Positions 11,036-23,500 of a stretch of DNA of 60,000 bases are shown here, in pieces. The notes beneath the pieces were generated by a model. The model was given only the letters and a program-made list of their open reading frames with translations. It was not told the origin of the DNA and ran no database searches. The stretch is from NCBI GenBank assembly GCA_030704615.1, contig CM060731.1, positions 22,632,001 to 22,692,000 on the forward strand. The letters are read 5' to 3'. The translations under genes and the position numbers were made by a program. Position 1 is the first letter of the stretch. The number at the start of each line of letters is the position of its first letter. Source of the stretch: Takakia lepidozioides (taxonomy: Eukaryota > Streptophyta > Takakiopsida > Takakiales > Takakiaceae).

Positions 11036-12740
11036 TCATAGCCAAAGCCCTAGCTCGAAGGCTGCAGCCTCTACTTCCTAAAATCATTCGCTCGGTTCAA
11101 ACATGTTTCACCAAAGATTGTATGATCTTAGATAATATTCTCTTTGCATTTGAGGCCTTGAATTATGCGGAAAGTTCTAACCCATCGTTGGCTTTCCTTA
11201 TGCTAGATTTTGAAAAAGCTATTGCTTCTATTGATTGGGAGGTTTTGTCGGGCGCCCTCGTGCCCTCTAGCTCTTTTCTTATTTCTAATTGTGGCCAACT
11301 GTTTGGAGCACCAGCTTGATGCAAGAAATGACATCATTGGTCTCCAACTCTCCCATCCGCACTTTGACTTGCCTCCTAATGTGAAATCATCCACGTATGC
11401 AGATGATACAATGTTGACGCTAGACAATTCCAACCATGAGAATATTGAAAGGGCCCTGTCTGTTCTCAACTCCTTTTGCCTTGCTTTGGGCCTCAAAATG
11501 AATTGGGTAAAGTCAGTGGGCTTGCTATAGAAGCTGCAGGATAATTCTTCTTCTGTGCATTGCACCACCCACTAGAGTACGGAGTTCGGCCTCCGTTAGT
11601 TGGCCAATGGCTCCTCGCACACTCTCCTGGGATTTCCAATTTAGCAACCACCTCACGGAGGAGCAAAGGTTTCAGGGTGTGCTTAAGAAGCTGAAACTGA
11701 AGCTGGTATTTTGGAGTTCGGCGATTATTTCGATTGCCAGGAGAGCTCTAACCCTAAATCAAGTGTTACTGGCTTCCATCTGATATTTTGCAGCTGTTTG
11801 TGCCCCGGGCTCTCAACTCGTCAGTCCATTACGGCGCTTGTGAGGACTTTCTTATGGGGTGCCACTTCTGCTTCTCCGACCCGTAGGGCATTGCTTCCTG
11901 GAAGCAACTGTGCGAAGAATGGGGACTGGGGCTGCTAGACGCAGAAACTCAGATACTGCCCTTTTGGCCAAATAGATCCATTGAGTCTTCTTTCACTTTA
12001 ATAGCCCTTGGAGCAGGCTTATCCCCCCTTACCTGGTGGGTTCCATTCCCAGCTCGTCGCAGAGGTGTGCCCCCTCTCTGCGTTGGATGTTCAAGGAAAA
12101 GGTAAGTGCCTCTCTATCGGTTCCCTAGCGACGTGGAAGTCTTCTTGGAGTGCATGGAGATCCTTGATGCCTCATCTCACTCAAAGAATGCCTTCAATCT
12201 TTGCAGAAGCCATTAGGCAATCAATATTTGAGAATTACAACTTAGATTTGGAGCTGTTGGATTCCTTGAATTCTAAATGGGCTCCTTGGGAGGAGGCTGG
12301 CCTCATGCGCCGGGCAAACATTTTGAGAATGGGGATTTCATTTTGGCTCCCTTGGTATAAGCCTCGTACGTTGGTAAAAGAAGACCCACACTTCTTGGCC
12401 TGTCATTTTGTCGACCCAAATCTCTCCTAACATTCGTCCGTTGCTTTCTGGCGGGCAAGAGCAGTGGCAGCCACGGGCTTGGATGGGTTTTGTCCACCTC
12501 CCCTGTCAAGCCATGATGGTCCTATCTGTGAATGGGCGTCTGCCTCTGGTCTGGTTTCAGGGCCATTCAGACTGGTAAGCTTCTGCTCTACAGTGAGGAT
12601 GGCGTGGCTGTGAAATCAGACTTGTTCCATATCAGGGTCATTGATAACTCATCTGGTGTTCCCAATCCTCTGCATTGGGCCTTACATGCAGACTTTTTCT
12701 GGTTTATCTCCTTTCAATTTACAAGTCCTCCAGTTTGACC
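11036..12740 (+). pseudogene. Broken non-LTR (LINE) retrotransposon reverse transcriptase
   Basis: Frames around 11036-11240 read IIAKALARRLQPLLPKIIRS and ...AFLMLDFEKA, the start of plant LINE reverse transcriptase. Sequence between that point and the next conserved block is missing. The frame then shifts and resumes with CPLALFLFLIVANCLEHQLD, the palm motif YADDTML near 11397, and FCLALGLKMNW. Further pieces at 11711-11938 (FLWG-type, zf-RVT region) and 12008-12430 (tryptophan-rich tail) fit the C-terminal part of the same element. Several frameshifts, stops and an internal deletion make it dead. The endonuclease and ORF1 are not seen. The exact 3' end is uncertain. Confidence 0.8.
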
Positions 12741-13033
12741 CGCGAGAATGGGCATGGATGGATCATATTTGTTAAAGAAAGGAAACCAAAATGACCAGAA
12801 ATGATGGTAAACTGGAAGGATGTCAGGGAGCTCTTCACTGGCGCCTCCACAAGGCTATGAGGATCTCCCTTGAATGGCACTTGCCTCTGCATTAAGTCGT
12901 AAATCCCAATTGCCTGCATGAATCCTCCATGGCTCCCATGCATAGGCCGGTATTTCTAGGTCAGTACTTAGTACCATAGGAAATGCCTTAGACCCAAGAC
13001 CAAGAATCTAGCGTGGTTGGTACTGATCATGAT

Positions 13034-13107
13034 TACCTCCATGGAGGTAGTTTGTCACTATTTGCATGAAGATAGGTTAGTGTATTCTTACAACTACCTT
13101 CATGCAA
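13034..13107. repeat. Palindrome and hairpin-forming inverted repeat
   Basis: TACCTCCATGGAGGTA (13034-13049) is a perfect 16-base palindrome. Immediately after it, TTGCATGAAG (13062-13071) pairs with CTTCATGCAA (13098-13107) around a short loop. This may be the remnant of a small foldback element; it abuts the 3' side of a SINE. Confidence 0.6.
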
Positions 13108-13205
13108 GAAAGATGGACACCTTAGTGACACCAAGGGTGAATTGAACCCACAACCACTTTCGGGGTGGTATGTGCCCATTAGCACTGGGCTACAACTTGG
13201 TTGTC
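13104..13205 (-). mobile_element. tRNA-derived SINE, family 1, copy 1 (3' truncated)
   Basis: Read on the minus strand it begins ACAACCAAGTTGTAGCCCAG, a polymerase III box A, and carries GTGGTTGTGGGTTCAATTCA, a box B, about 35 bases on. It continues into CACCCTTGGTGTCACTAAGG. The same head and body recur at 13388-13560, 16597-16812 and 45912-46097. The 3' tail seen in the others is missing here. Confidence 0.8.
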
Positions 13206-13387
13206 AACCTGTGTGTAGGGTTTAGCCAGAGGGCTCCTTATGAGAGCTTGGGCGTTCCTAAACTCATATGTTGTGTCACATGCACTATCGTATGAATGTG
13301 CTACACTGTCCGGCCCGTCCATCCCCCTCCACATATGCGGAGGGCCCGCCACTATAGGCAGACGGTTTTGCAGCGGTGAATCTCACT

Positions 13388-13560
13388 TGAGATAATTCAT
13401 AATATTTGGCACCTCCTGAAAAAAGCGTAAATTATGGTGTGTCTTCACCACGAGGCCTTTCGCTAGGAAGATGAACACGTTTGTGACACCAAGGGTGGAT
13501 TGAACCCATGACCACTTCTGGAGGTGGTATGTGCCCATCGCCATTGGGCGACAACTCACA
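13388..13560 (-). mobile_element. tRNA-derived SINE, family 1, copy 2
   Basis: On the minus strand it has a degenerate box A (GTCGCCCAATGGCGATGG), a box B (CATGGGTTCAATCCACC), then GACACACCATAATTTACGCT and GGAGGTGCCAAATATTATGA. These last motifs form the family tail. It is about 100-200 bases from copy 1 in the same orientation. Confidence 0.8.
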
Positions 13561-13689
13561 ATTTTGTTAAGAGCTCTAGAGGAGGGCAAAATTTAACCCC
13601 TTGTAATACAAGGGCCACGTTTCCTGGCCCGGACTCTGGAATGCTCCCATAGCAGTCAGCCCTAAAAAGGGATATCGGTGGTTCAATGG

Positions 13690-13716
13690 ATACCATTCCA
13701 TCCCCCCCCCCCCAAC
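13690..13716 (+). repeat. Poly-C tract
   Basis: A run of about a dozen C residues lies just before the gypsy pol remnant. It is low-complexity sequence whose length in the assembly may be unreliable. Confidence 0.7.
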
Positions 13717-13764
13717 TCATGGCAGTTGGTGCCGACATACTAAATAACAATTAATTTAGCCTTA

Positions 13765-15644
13765 GGATGGAATATTAATCTTGAAACTGACCATCTACCT
13801 TTGAAAGCCTTGCTAACTCCCCGTGAACTCACTGGCAAATTAGCTCGGTGGGCTCTGATTCTGCAAGGCTATGACTTCACCATCTCCTACAAACGTGGGA
13901 AGGATAATGTTAATGCAGATGTTTTGACTTGAGGCGAACCCAAAATCCCTGAACCTTACACTACCTTAAATGACCTAGTCCTTCATGCTGCACGCTCTAC
14001 ACACTTGATGTGCGTGTTTTAGATCCCTATGTCTTGTGTTATTTGTTGGACTATCCTTATGTTCCTCCAGATCTGCTTGACACGTAGGATCTATTTCAGT
14101 TTGATGTTGGTTGATTTTCCCTTGATATTGGTATGAATTCTAGTTTGGTATCCTACAGAAGGGTCTGGTACTTTCCCTTACCTTAGAATTGATCTTCTTG
14201 TCTTGCGCCTGCCTTGGTTTGTATCCCGATCGAGGGACTGAGCTACGCCTTACAGCCTGCTTGCCTCCTCATAGGCAGCCAACTGAAAATGAAGTCAGGA
14301 TTACGAAAAGAAGAGAACGGGGGCTGTCACTTTCTTCTCGCCTGCACTAACCTGCTGTTGTGTGGCCATAAGTGATATAGGCATGGATGATCCATTATAC
14401 GATGTTCTTCTCCATAGGTGCAAAACCGGCACCCATCTTAGTGGCATATCCAAGCTGCTCATGAGGCAAGTCAACTATCACTTACCCAGCCACCGGGAAA
14501 GTGAAGGGAGATTGTTCAAAGTCACTGCTTTGGAAGGTACCTCTGCTGTGGAAGTCCCTTCTAGATCCGCTGTCTCTACTTTGCTCGAATTGTACTATGC
14601 TTCTACTTATGCTGGCCATTTGGGGGTTGCTAAAACTGTCAAGAGATTACAGGAGCAGTATCACTGGAGAAGCTTAGTTAAAGATGTCTCAGCTTTCATT
14701 GCCAGATGTGTGCCCTATCATGCTAAAACCATCATACCTTTGCATTGCCCTCCTTGGGGTGCTGACCTAGGCCTGAGATGGCTAGAGGATGGACAAGCGC
14801 ACACTCTCCTGGACCTTTGATTGCTAAGGATAATGACGAGGTGGTGCAGTTCTTCTTTGATAAGGTGATACTTTGTCATGGTTGCCCTCTTGAGATCCTC
14901 ACAGATCAAGGTACAGTGTTCTGCAACCAACTTATGGAGATTAACTTGTATAATCTCAACACTAAGCATGCCGTTACTGCTCATTACAATCCCCAATGCA
15001 ATGGTTTGACAAAACGATTTAACCAAACTATATACCAGATGCTCAAGAAGAATGGAATACTCATTGATGAATGGGATATTGTTGTGCCTATTCTGCTCTT
15101 TGCCTATAGGACTTCTATCCATGCCAGTACCAAAATCCCACCTTTTAAACTTTTGTATGGTAGGAAATGTAGAACTCATTTGCATATCTCCTGGCTGCAG
15201 GTATCCGCAACTGAGCGTAAGAACTGGGAAGTTTTTTTGCTTTCCATGGATGCTAGACGACGTAGTTTACGTGAAACTACAAAATCTAACATTGTGTTTG
15301 CCCAAGCTGCTCAGGCCAAGAATTACAATAGACGTGTTGTGTATTCTGAGTCATTCAAGGTAGGCCAGTCTGTTTGTGTCAGGCTCCATCCTGGTAAGCA
15401 GATCTCTAAGGCCAAACGTAGAATTGATGGCCCTTACCTTATCTCTGATATCCTACCTGGCAGGCAGTATATCTTGTTCCCCCAGCATGCTTCTACTCCT
15501 CACTTAGCTAGCTCCATTCATGTTTCATTGTTTGTTCTATGCACTCTTACTTTTTATTTGAATGTTGAGAACCGTCAGGTGATCTTCACCCCCACAGCTC
15601 GGACAGCTCGTACTCAGACCATGGCATCTTCTTCTTTAGAGTAG
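13765..15644 (+). pseudogene. Ty3/gypsy pol remnant: RNase H end and integrase
   Basis: 13765-13932 encodes the end of a gypsy RNase H domain (ETDHLPLKALLTPRELTGKL...ARWALILQGYDFTISYKRGK) and runs into a stop. 14362-14730 encodes the integrase HHCC region (GHLGVAKTVKRL...YHW...CVPYH), in which the last Cys of CxxC is replaced. 14820-15644 encodes part of the catalytic core and the C-terminal domain. One catalytic Asp is kept in LTDQGTVFC. The catalytic Glu is replaced by Lys in NGLTKRFNQT, and the segment with the first Asp is deleted. The C-terminal domain retains KVGQSVCVRL and IDGPYLISDILPG. Gag, protease and reverse transcriptase are absent. It cannot mobilise itself. Confidence 0.88.
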
Positions 15645-15989
15645 TTTTTGAGTTTCATGCTAGTTTTCTGCACCAATTGTAGCACTTGGGGTTTTTCCTA
15701 TGGGATGTTTTGTCCTCCAGCCAGCTTGCAGGGTGAGGTTTTATTCCCTAGGTTTTTTCTTCCCTTGTGTGCCGGGTGTGTAGTTTGTTTTGGCTAGGCT
15801 TCGTTTTTGTTCTTTCTGAGCTCATCACTCGTAGGAGCTCGCAGTTTCTTGTGGCCCCAGCAAACTTCACATATTTGGAGCTGGGATTCTTTCTCACCTT
15901 CATTTTCGACATGGATGAATGGAGGAGGGATGCGCTCCAGATGATTTAGGGATGGACGGAGCCATGATGAAGTCTGGATGAACTTACAC

Positions 15990-16330
15990 CTTGCGCATGA
16001 GGATGAGCTGGCAACAGCTGATGACTTTATTAAGTGCTGTCTTATTCTAACAACTAGTTTAGGATTAGATTAGGATAGATCTGGTGATCTGGCTTCTTTC
16101 TATGGCTATGCTGGAAGGGCATCTGGTGGGCCTATGTGTAAGTGCCACACAACACTAGGATTAGATTATGACCTAATACTATTTAAGCCTCACTGCCGTG
16201 GCAGTGAAGGTGGTGGCATTTGGATCTTACGCGAGTGTACGCTGGGTGTAACGGTGTGCTTGAGTATGTGGATAAAAGTGCTTTGAAGTCCGACTCAGTT
16301 GCGTCCTCTTCGTGAGATTCCGTCTTCTCA
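15990..16330 (+). repeat. Possible 3' LTR end of the gypsy remnant
   Basis: Downstream of integrase, this stretch contains TAGTTTAGGATTAGATTAGG and CTAGGATTAGATTATGACC. A TATTTAAGCC TATA-like box with a promoter-like tail follows. No second LTR copy is in the window, so the boundaries cannot be set. The call depends only on position and promoter-like composition. Confidence 0.3.
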
Positions 16331-18541
16331 GTCAAGCCCATCTATCGACTACATTCCCCAGATAGGATTAAGTACGGTAGAGGAAGGGGAACAAACCCAT
16401 ATCGCCGGAATCAAACTTCACAAACCTTCAGGGAATATTCTATTTAAACCACAGCTGCTAGTTACATGTGGGGGAATTGGAGTTGCCCATGAAATTTGGC
16501 ACTAGTGAAGCATAGCATTTCCAAAAGCAAGTTTAAGTTATGAGATCTTGAGGAAAAGCACCACGCCTACTAACCCCCAAACCTTAGCACTTGCAGACAA
16601 CCAAGTTCTAGCCCAGGGTAATTGGCACATACTCACCACATCGGAAGTGGTTGTGGGTTCAATTCATCGATCACAAAGGTGTCCACGTGTCCAATGTCCA
16701 CCTTCCGGTTGGAGTGCAGTAGCCCTTGGGGATCAAGAGACACCATAATTTATGCTTCCTTGGGGAGGCCTCACATATTATCATCATCATTATTATTATT
16801 ATTATTATAAGCACTCAGCACTTGCAGGATAAGTATCATGATATGAGCCCCAAACCATGATTGCGGTGATTGTACAATGTGCACTGCTCCTACCAGCTCT
16901 GTGACCCGCTGCTTCTAAAAGTTAACACCTGAGAGCCAGCCTGAATGAATGCTTGTCTAAACAACTCAACACTCCACCCAAAAAGTGTTATTCGTGAGCT
17001 TCCACGGCCAAGATGACTTGATGACACTGTAGTAGCGAATTCCTGCTAGAAGCAATCACAGTGACGTGGATCTTTAGAGCCACGCAATGTGGGTGGGTGC
17101 GAGATGGGGGCGTTGGTGCCATGGTGGGTCTTGTGGGTTGCGTGCGGCCCACAGAGGATTCGCGAGAAACCATGTCCATATTTTTCGGGTGGTCAATCTG
17201 CATGCAGACTGTAGGATCCACACACACAGACTTGTACAACCGTCCAACACTAGTCCGATTCCATTTGGGGGAGGTGACAGGTCGCAGCTCTGCCCACGTT
17301 TGTTTTGCACCTGACCCTCACCTGACATGCTCCTGCGTCGAGTCCCGACACTTTCTTTTGCTCCAGCCCTGTGCCAGCCGACTCGCTGGCCCTACATAAG
17401 TACTATATAAGTACATACGTACGTCAAATTTGGAAATTTAAGATGTCTATCCTTTGTTTTGACTCACACCGACAAGTATCGCAGACCTATGCAGGGTGAG
17501 AGATCAGACGAGCTTGGAAATTTCAGGAAGGCGGAACATGTGCTATTTTCGTGGATCCAAGGTCATGGATCTCCACCTCGTCTAAGTACTACTCAGATCC
17601 GATACTTTCCTCGATGTTGCAGAATCCACCCAGTTCCTCGCCCTGATACCGGTCTGTGAGTTTCTTACAGTGCCTAACAGTGTCAACTATTAAAACAATG
17701 CAGTTGAAAACCAAGTTGTGTGGATTGCAAAGTATTGTGTTGAAATTGTGAGCTCAGATTGTTCCATATGCCAAGATGTAGGAAACTCATATACAAATTG
17801 CACATTTCTTCTCTAGAGTGTCCTTTCACGGTGCTGCTCGCCACTTCATTGACTTTCACAAGAGGGTATGTCATCATGGGTAACCCCCAGAATTGACACG
17901 AGATTCAGACGTTTTGACAGTTGCAGGGCCAAAGAGTTCTGACTACCCTTCATCACCCATGCGAGACACATGTCTAAGTGGTACCAAAACTGTAACTTGG
18001 CTCAACCATCGATTAAGAAAAACATGTGTGAGTGTTACATTGACGAGTAGGAAGACAACGGTTTCTAGCGCTGCAGTAAGGCTAGTGTCCGTGACCGCAG
18101 TGGTTATACTCACTGCAGAAAAGTGCTGTCCATCCATCACTGTGAACTATTATGCAACAACAGCTGCATTCATGACATGGAACTCGTCTGAATTTGCATA
18201 ATCCACTTGAGTGTACACTTTGTGCAAGCTCCCGCAGTTGCTACTGATCTGTGGAGTAGTGTCCCCGAAGCACTCCTTGGCATGGTCAGCGATCATCTGT
18301 CGTTAAGGCACAGCACAATGCACATGGAGCTAGCCACACTAGGATGTTACAACTTGTGAGTCTGTCAAGCTCAGGAGTGTTGTTTAATCTGAATTGAAGC
18401 TAGCTAGGCTATCATTAGATACCTGGTGGACATCACACTCCGGTGACCTTTCAGTAGCTGGCTCTTCAATGTCAATCCTCAAATGTAGGCTACACGAGGT
18501 TCTCCATGAGACTTTCTGTGAAGTATTGCACTTTGGAATAC
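16330..18541. other. Intergenic region between gypsy remnant and NFD4 gene
   Basis: No gene is supported. It holds one SINE (16597-16812) ending in a TTA microsatellite, and a short near-direct repeat TAAGTACTATATAAGTACAT near 17396. The last few hundred bases should contain the 3' UTR of the transporter gene on the minus strand. Confidence 0.5.
16597..16812 (+). mobile_element. tRNA-derived SINE, family 1, copy 4 (plus strand)
   Basis: This is the most complete copy. The head ACAACCAAGTTCTAGCCCAG is box A. GTGGTTGTGGGTTCAATTCA is box B. The body CAAAGGTGTCCACGTGTCC follows, then the conserved GACACCATAATTTATGCTTC, and a 3' end with GGAGGCCTCACATATTATC running into (ATT)n at 16783-16808. The A/T-rich simple-repeat tail is expected of a SINE copied by a LINE-type enzyme. 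Confidence 0.85.
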
Positions 18542-20556
18542 TTAGATGGATTTGCGAACATTTTCGCTCCGAGGATCCGTATTTTCTGGATCATCAAGAG
18601 CTAAAGTGGCACTACTGTGCTTGGATTGGTGGTGCAGCTCATAGTACATCACGTCGACGTAAAACTTCCTAGTGCGGACAATCAGGATGATGCACAAGAT
18701 GCATCCGAAGAGGCACATGCCTGCCATGATGAGAAACGTAAGGCGAAAGCAAGTGGTGCCTGTACACGAAAGTTGATCCCCCGATGGAGTGAATAATTTT
18801 TCAGTAATTTTTGTCATCAATCTGCGTCCAAGCGTTATACTTGGAATCCGATGCGGATTTTGCTTCTGGGCCTCCGTATCGTACAGATATCCAGCAACCC
18901 GCACCGAGAAAAAGTAGGAGCCGACAGGACTGGCCATAGTGACTGCATTGAGCAGTGTCCCAAAATGCCTCAAGCCAAATATCTCAGAAGTTGTAGCAGG
19001 TACCAGTGCCCAGTGAGCTCCAAAGTTCAGGCCGATAACAACAGATCCCATGTAGAGTGAGCCTGGTAGAGCCCATGCCATTATAATGTGCCCGACAGCC
19101 AGACTTAGGTGCGCAAAAAGGAGGAAAACTGGCCTTGGAACTCCCATCTCATGTAAGCAAATCTCGGAGAGAGCTCCAGACCCCAAACGTCCAAGGAAAT
19201 TCCAAATCGATACCAATGACACGAACGTGGTGACCTTGCTCGCTGGGTACCCAAGGGAGGCTCCAATCTGACCAAGATTATCCATGGCTGTGAGCCCAGA
19301 TCCCATCCCAATTCCTGCAATTAAAATGAGAAGCCAGAAATCTACGGTTGCCAGAGCCTGTATTAAATTGTGATCATTTCCTCTGTCGGGGAAATGGCCC
19401 AACCGGCTTAGTCCCCAATCTCCTTCCGATTCGTCCTGCTCTGCGCGAGTTCCATCGACACTGCTTTCAGTCCTTGATGAACTGGCAGTATCAACTATGC
19501 TAACATTTCCGCTTTGATCGTCCCGGCCTTGTAAATCGCCACTTTTTCCAGTGCGCCAATTACTTGCAAATGTGCCATAGTCGCTTAAAGATGGAGCAGA
19601 TTCTGCTGCAGCAATGCTTGTTTTCTCGTCACCCTCGACCTGTAACAATGGTTCCCTCTCTGATGTGCTTGACTTCTGTTGCAAAGTTTCAAGCTGGGAT
19701 GCCACGACCAACCCGAGAGGACAGAGGAGAATGAAAAGGATGACCAAGCACACACACAGGCTGGCTGATACCGAAAAGGCCACTGAATTCTGCACCATAA
19801 TGATGCCCATGAGATAGGCTGCCAAAGTGACTGCGACGATGGAAAGCAAAAGGAAGTAGGGAGATTCTTTTCTGTCTATTCCAATAGTCGGGGCACTGAT
19901 TGGAAATACACCAAACATGAAAACGAGAGAGATGAGAGAAGGAAACCATGAGAGAAATAAAAGGACAGAGGATGGGTTGGAGCCATAGAGTACATGGTGG
20001 ATCTGCGTTAGGATGGCAGCACTCAGACCGATACAACCTTTCATTAACCCAATGACCGTGCCTCGACTCATTGGAAAGTTCTTCACTAAAGACACGATCA
20101 CTGCAGTGATGAAGAAGGTTTGGCCGTTAGAACCCACAAAAAGATACAGTGACATTTGCCACACAGCAGGCCTCGCCACTCGACTGGTCACTGCCAACCA
20201 TGCCATCCCATATCCACTGCTGACCTGCACGGCTCCAACGATAAACACAGCCCAAGTTGGCATGAAATCGTAGAGCAACCCCGAGACCAAACCCACGCTA
20301 CCATCTTGAAAAATGCCAGTGTGTCCAGTGTCTGCTGGTCATACAGTAGTGAGTTTTTTATGGCCCCCGAGTACTCGCTGTACATATATGATGTGCCGCT
20401 AGAGCACATAATCCAGATGCCCACGGCCATCATCATCCACCGATTCCTCATCACCCCCATCATATTGCTAATCCAGGAGCTCCCTGCGCTTTCCATGTAA
20501 CTTTGAAGTCGAACTGGAGCTAGATTTCCTCTGTCGCTTTTGTTCAAAGTGTTCAT
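18542..20556 (-). CDS. Nodulin-like/NFD4 major facilitator transporter, one apparent frameshift
   Basis: ATG at 20556 opens a frame with NRWMMMAVGIWIMCSSGTSYM and a YDQQTLDTLAFFK motif, the N-terminus of the plant nodulin-like MFS family. At about 20305 the frame must shift by one base to continue as DGSVGLVSGLLYDFMPTW and run to 18542 (about 670 residues in total). The second part has the expected membrane helices, the central hydrophilic loop, the AMDNLGQIGASLGY motif, and the C-terminal CFRLTFLIMAGMCLFG and VVRTRKFY-like segments. These are plasma or organelle membrane transporters of poorly known substrate. No intron can explain the shift because coding continues directly on both sides. 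It is either a pseudogenising deletion or a sequence error. The rest of the frame is intact for more than 580 codons. Confidence 0.85.
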
Positions 20557-23500
20557 ATCATGGTGAAGTTCGACAACTGGAACATTTGAGCATGTCTACA
20601 GGTTCCCGTCTGTCGCGCGGGGTCTCATGTGGCCACAAGGCAACGGCAAACAACGACTTAAATGAGTTCATTCTCTCTCTTCAGGGCCCTAAGTACCCGT
20701 CTCCCTTGTCAAGCTCCGCCCAGCAACCTTCGCCCTTCATTTAAGTGGATTGAAGTACCTACCGGCTTGTCTACGTAGGACACTATGACCTCCTCGCAAC
20801 AAACTCTCTGTCATCACCATCAGTCCCACATGTTTACATGCATGACGAAACAGTTGACTGAACGTTCAACATGTTCTCTTAGGTTTTTCTCCCCCGAATA
20901 CCTTTATGGCATCAATTCCAAGTTCGACGAGCGCCGCCAGAGTGGCGACACTGGTCAAGAGTAGACCCGTCTCTCGTCTATTCTCTATTAATATGCACAG
21001 TTTGGTCGGCAGAACTGTGATACATCACACATGACCCTCTCAGTAAGCTCACAGGCCCCATTTAAGCTTCCACAATCATCTTGTATATCATAAAAGTACC
21101 ATGATAGCCAAAATGGTGCAAACTGTCTGAATTTGAAGGATATGATGATGAGTCTAGTTTACAGGGCCCGCACACTTGTGACCTGATGACTCCCAGATTG
21201 ACTGGTTAGTCATGATGAGGATGGCCTTTTCTGGAGAACTGATTGATGGAGGCTGCTGAAAGCGGGGAGGACGGAGCAGCTGGGTAAGGAAAAGTTAGGC
21301 GCCTCAGACAGGACAACGCCAGAATCTTTCTGAACAAAAATATCAGTTGGGTTGTATATTTTGGGCCTCTCGTCGCACAGCTGTGTGGGCCCCCTTGTTC
21401 TGTTTGTGTTTGTGGATGGTACTCTTGAGCTTTCTCTGGCAACAGCTGTACCACTGAATCAGTGGTGACCCAATATCGTTACGGACCCTGCTCAAATATC
21501 TCCCTTCTTACTTGAATACATCCCACCAAGGCGCTGCAGATTGGACTATTACCTTTTAGAGAGAAACGACTGGATGGAAACTTTGAGACAAGTTGATCCA
21601 GTCACGCCTCAGATGTATGTCCTAGTACTGTTGGATTCATCAGCATTGTGACAAGCGGATCTCCACTAGCGGATCTCCTACCAGCGCTGGGGCGATGAAG
21701 ATGACACAGTGTGCTGACTCGCTGTGGTTATCGCCAGCTCCGCAGCCACCATCTTCCCGTAGGATTGCCAAGGTGGATACCTATCCTGCACCAAAACAAG
21801 CTGTGCTGATGATGTGGGCGATTTCTGTGCCAAAATAAAAAATTTGGCAAGAGCAAATGGCAATCCAGTTTGCAATATAACACACAATATTAAAGACGAA
21901 GGCTCTTCTGCTGCTTCGTTGTGACTGGTGCGGAAGGAGCTCCCTAGCTCAAATTCGAGCTGTGTCCATCTGAACTTGCCAGTGTCCTTTTTGGACCCGG
22001 AAGTGTGAGGACCAAGTCGTCCCATTCTCTATCAACTTTTTAACAACCTCGGGTTTTGCTGTTGCGCACGGTCCGACCTTCGGACCGCTCATGCATTGGT
22101 GGCTTTCATGATCTACCTGCGCCAGGTGACACCCACCTCGCAATCCCCCCCCCCCCACATTGTGTTCGTTGATTCACGATGTACACTAACAAGACAAACG
22201 AAGATACTCGTATCAAAACATATACTTCTCGGAGTAGTGTTCCATTTCAGTTCCATCCTCATGTGCCCATGTGGTACCGGCTACAGTACTCATAAGAAGC
22301 GCTATACCTTCGTACCTTCCTCATCTTACTAGTTTCATCGGTGAACTCCCCAGCCAAAGTACCCGTACGATCCTGCACTACTGAATAGAGCCCACCCCCC
22401 AAAGGGGGCAGTACCCACCCACACGGGGAAGAGGCTCTTATTTACGCTAGCTTGGGCTGGCGTCATATATATATATGTGCACTACTGTTGTTTATGATGC
22501 GATTGTCGTGTACCCGTTACCCCTATGATGAGATGATACGTTTCTTGGATCTGTCCCTTCTTTCCACCAGAAAAATAGGGGTGCACCTTGATGTCACATG
22601 GGTTACTGTTTTCAGTGAACCTTTGCAAGCTTGTAGTATTATACCGATATGAAAAGTTATACCTTACTGCATTGGTTCTTTTCAGCGCACCTTCTTTCTG
22701 CGTGTACACAGACATTCACAAACACGCCTACATTATAACATTACAAAGAAGACAGCGCGTAATTGTGAGCCACTTCGCCCTCACTGCTACTGGTGCCTTT
22801 CTAGGGATGAGCTCTAGATACAACTTAATGGACAGAAGAGCCTAAGCCGCTTGCCCCATCATCAATCTTTTTGCCATTGGAAAATGTTTTTGAAGTAAGG
22901 AGCTTGAGAGGACGCATCAGTGAAAGGAGCTTCACTACTTCAATGGTGGGGTCTCCTTTCCGCAAGGTTCATTCGCAAATCCGCTGCTAAAAGATTGAGC
23001 ACGAGGGAGGAGTAGCCCCACAACGAATCGTCCGATCAATTGGGTCATGCTGACATGGAAGAATCTGAAGACTTCTTACGGGAAGAAGGGAATGTGTTCG
23101 GAAGGCTCTTTTTAGAGTTGGTTACATGGACATAGAGCTGTACTGGAATTTCACTGTGGATTCCAACAGCACCAACACTCTCTGAAAAGCCACAACGTTA
23201 AGTCACAATACTAGGTCAAGACACGAAAAGCATGTTGCCTACAGCAATCATATTCCACTGTCTGATGGTGTGCAGGACGATCTGTTATTAGGATTGCAGG
23301 TCTGTGTGATGGTGTTGCACATGTTTGTGTAAGGTACCCGCAACATTAGGTCACCATATTGATGTTTACAGAAACCAAATGCTGCTGTCTGATCGTGTAG
23401 CTGAGTAAGGACGACCTAGCCTATCGGTACGATTTCTGCTAACTGTATGCATTGCATTGCATATGTCTGTGTGTACAAAGCAGCAAGGCATCAAGGGTGG

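Noticed and set aside
16140-16330. Second LTR pair for the gypsy remnant at 13.7-15.6 kb
   Set aside because: I found no matching LTR copy upstream at 10-13.7 kb, so only a weak single-LTR call is kept.
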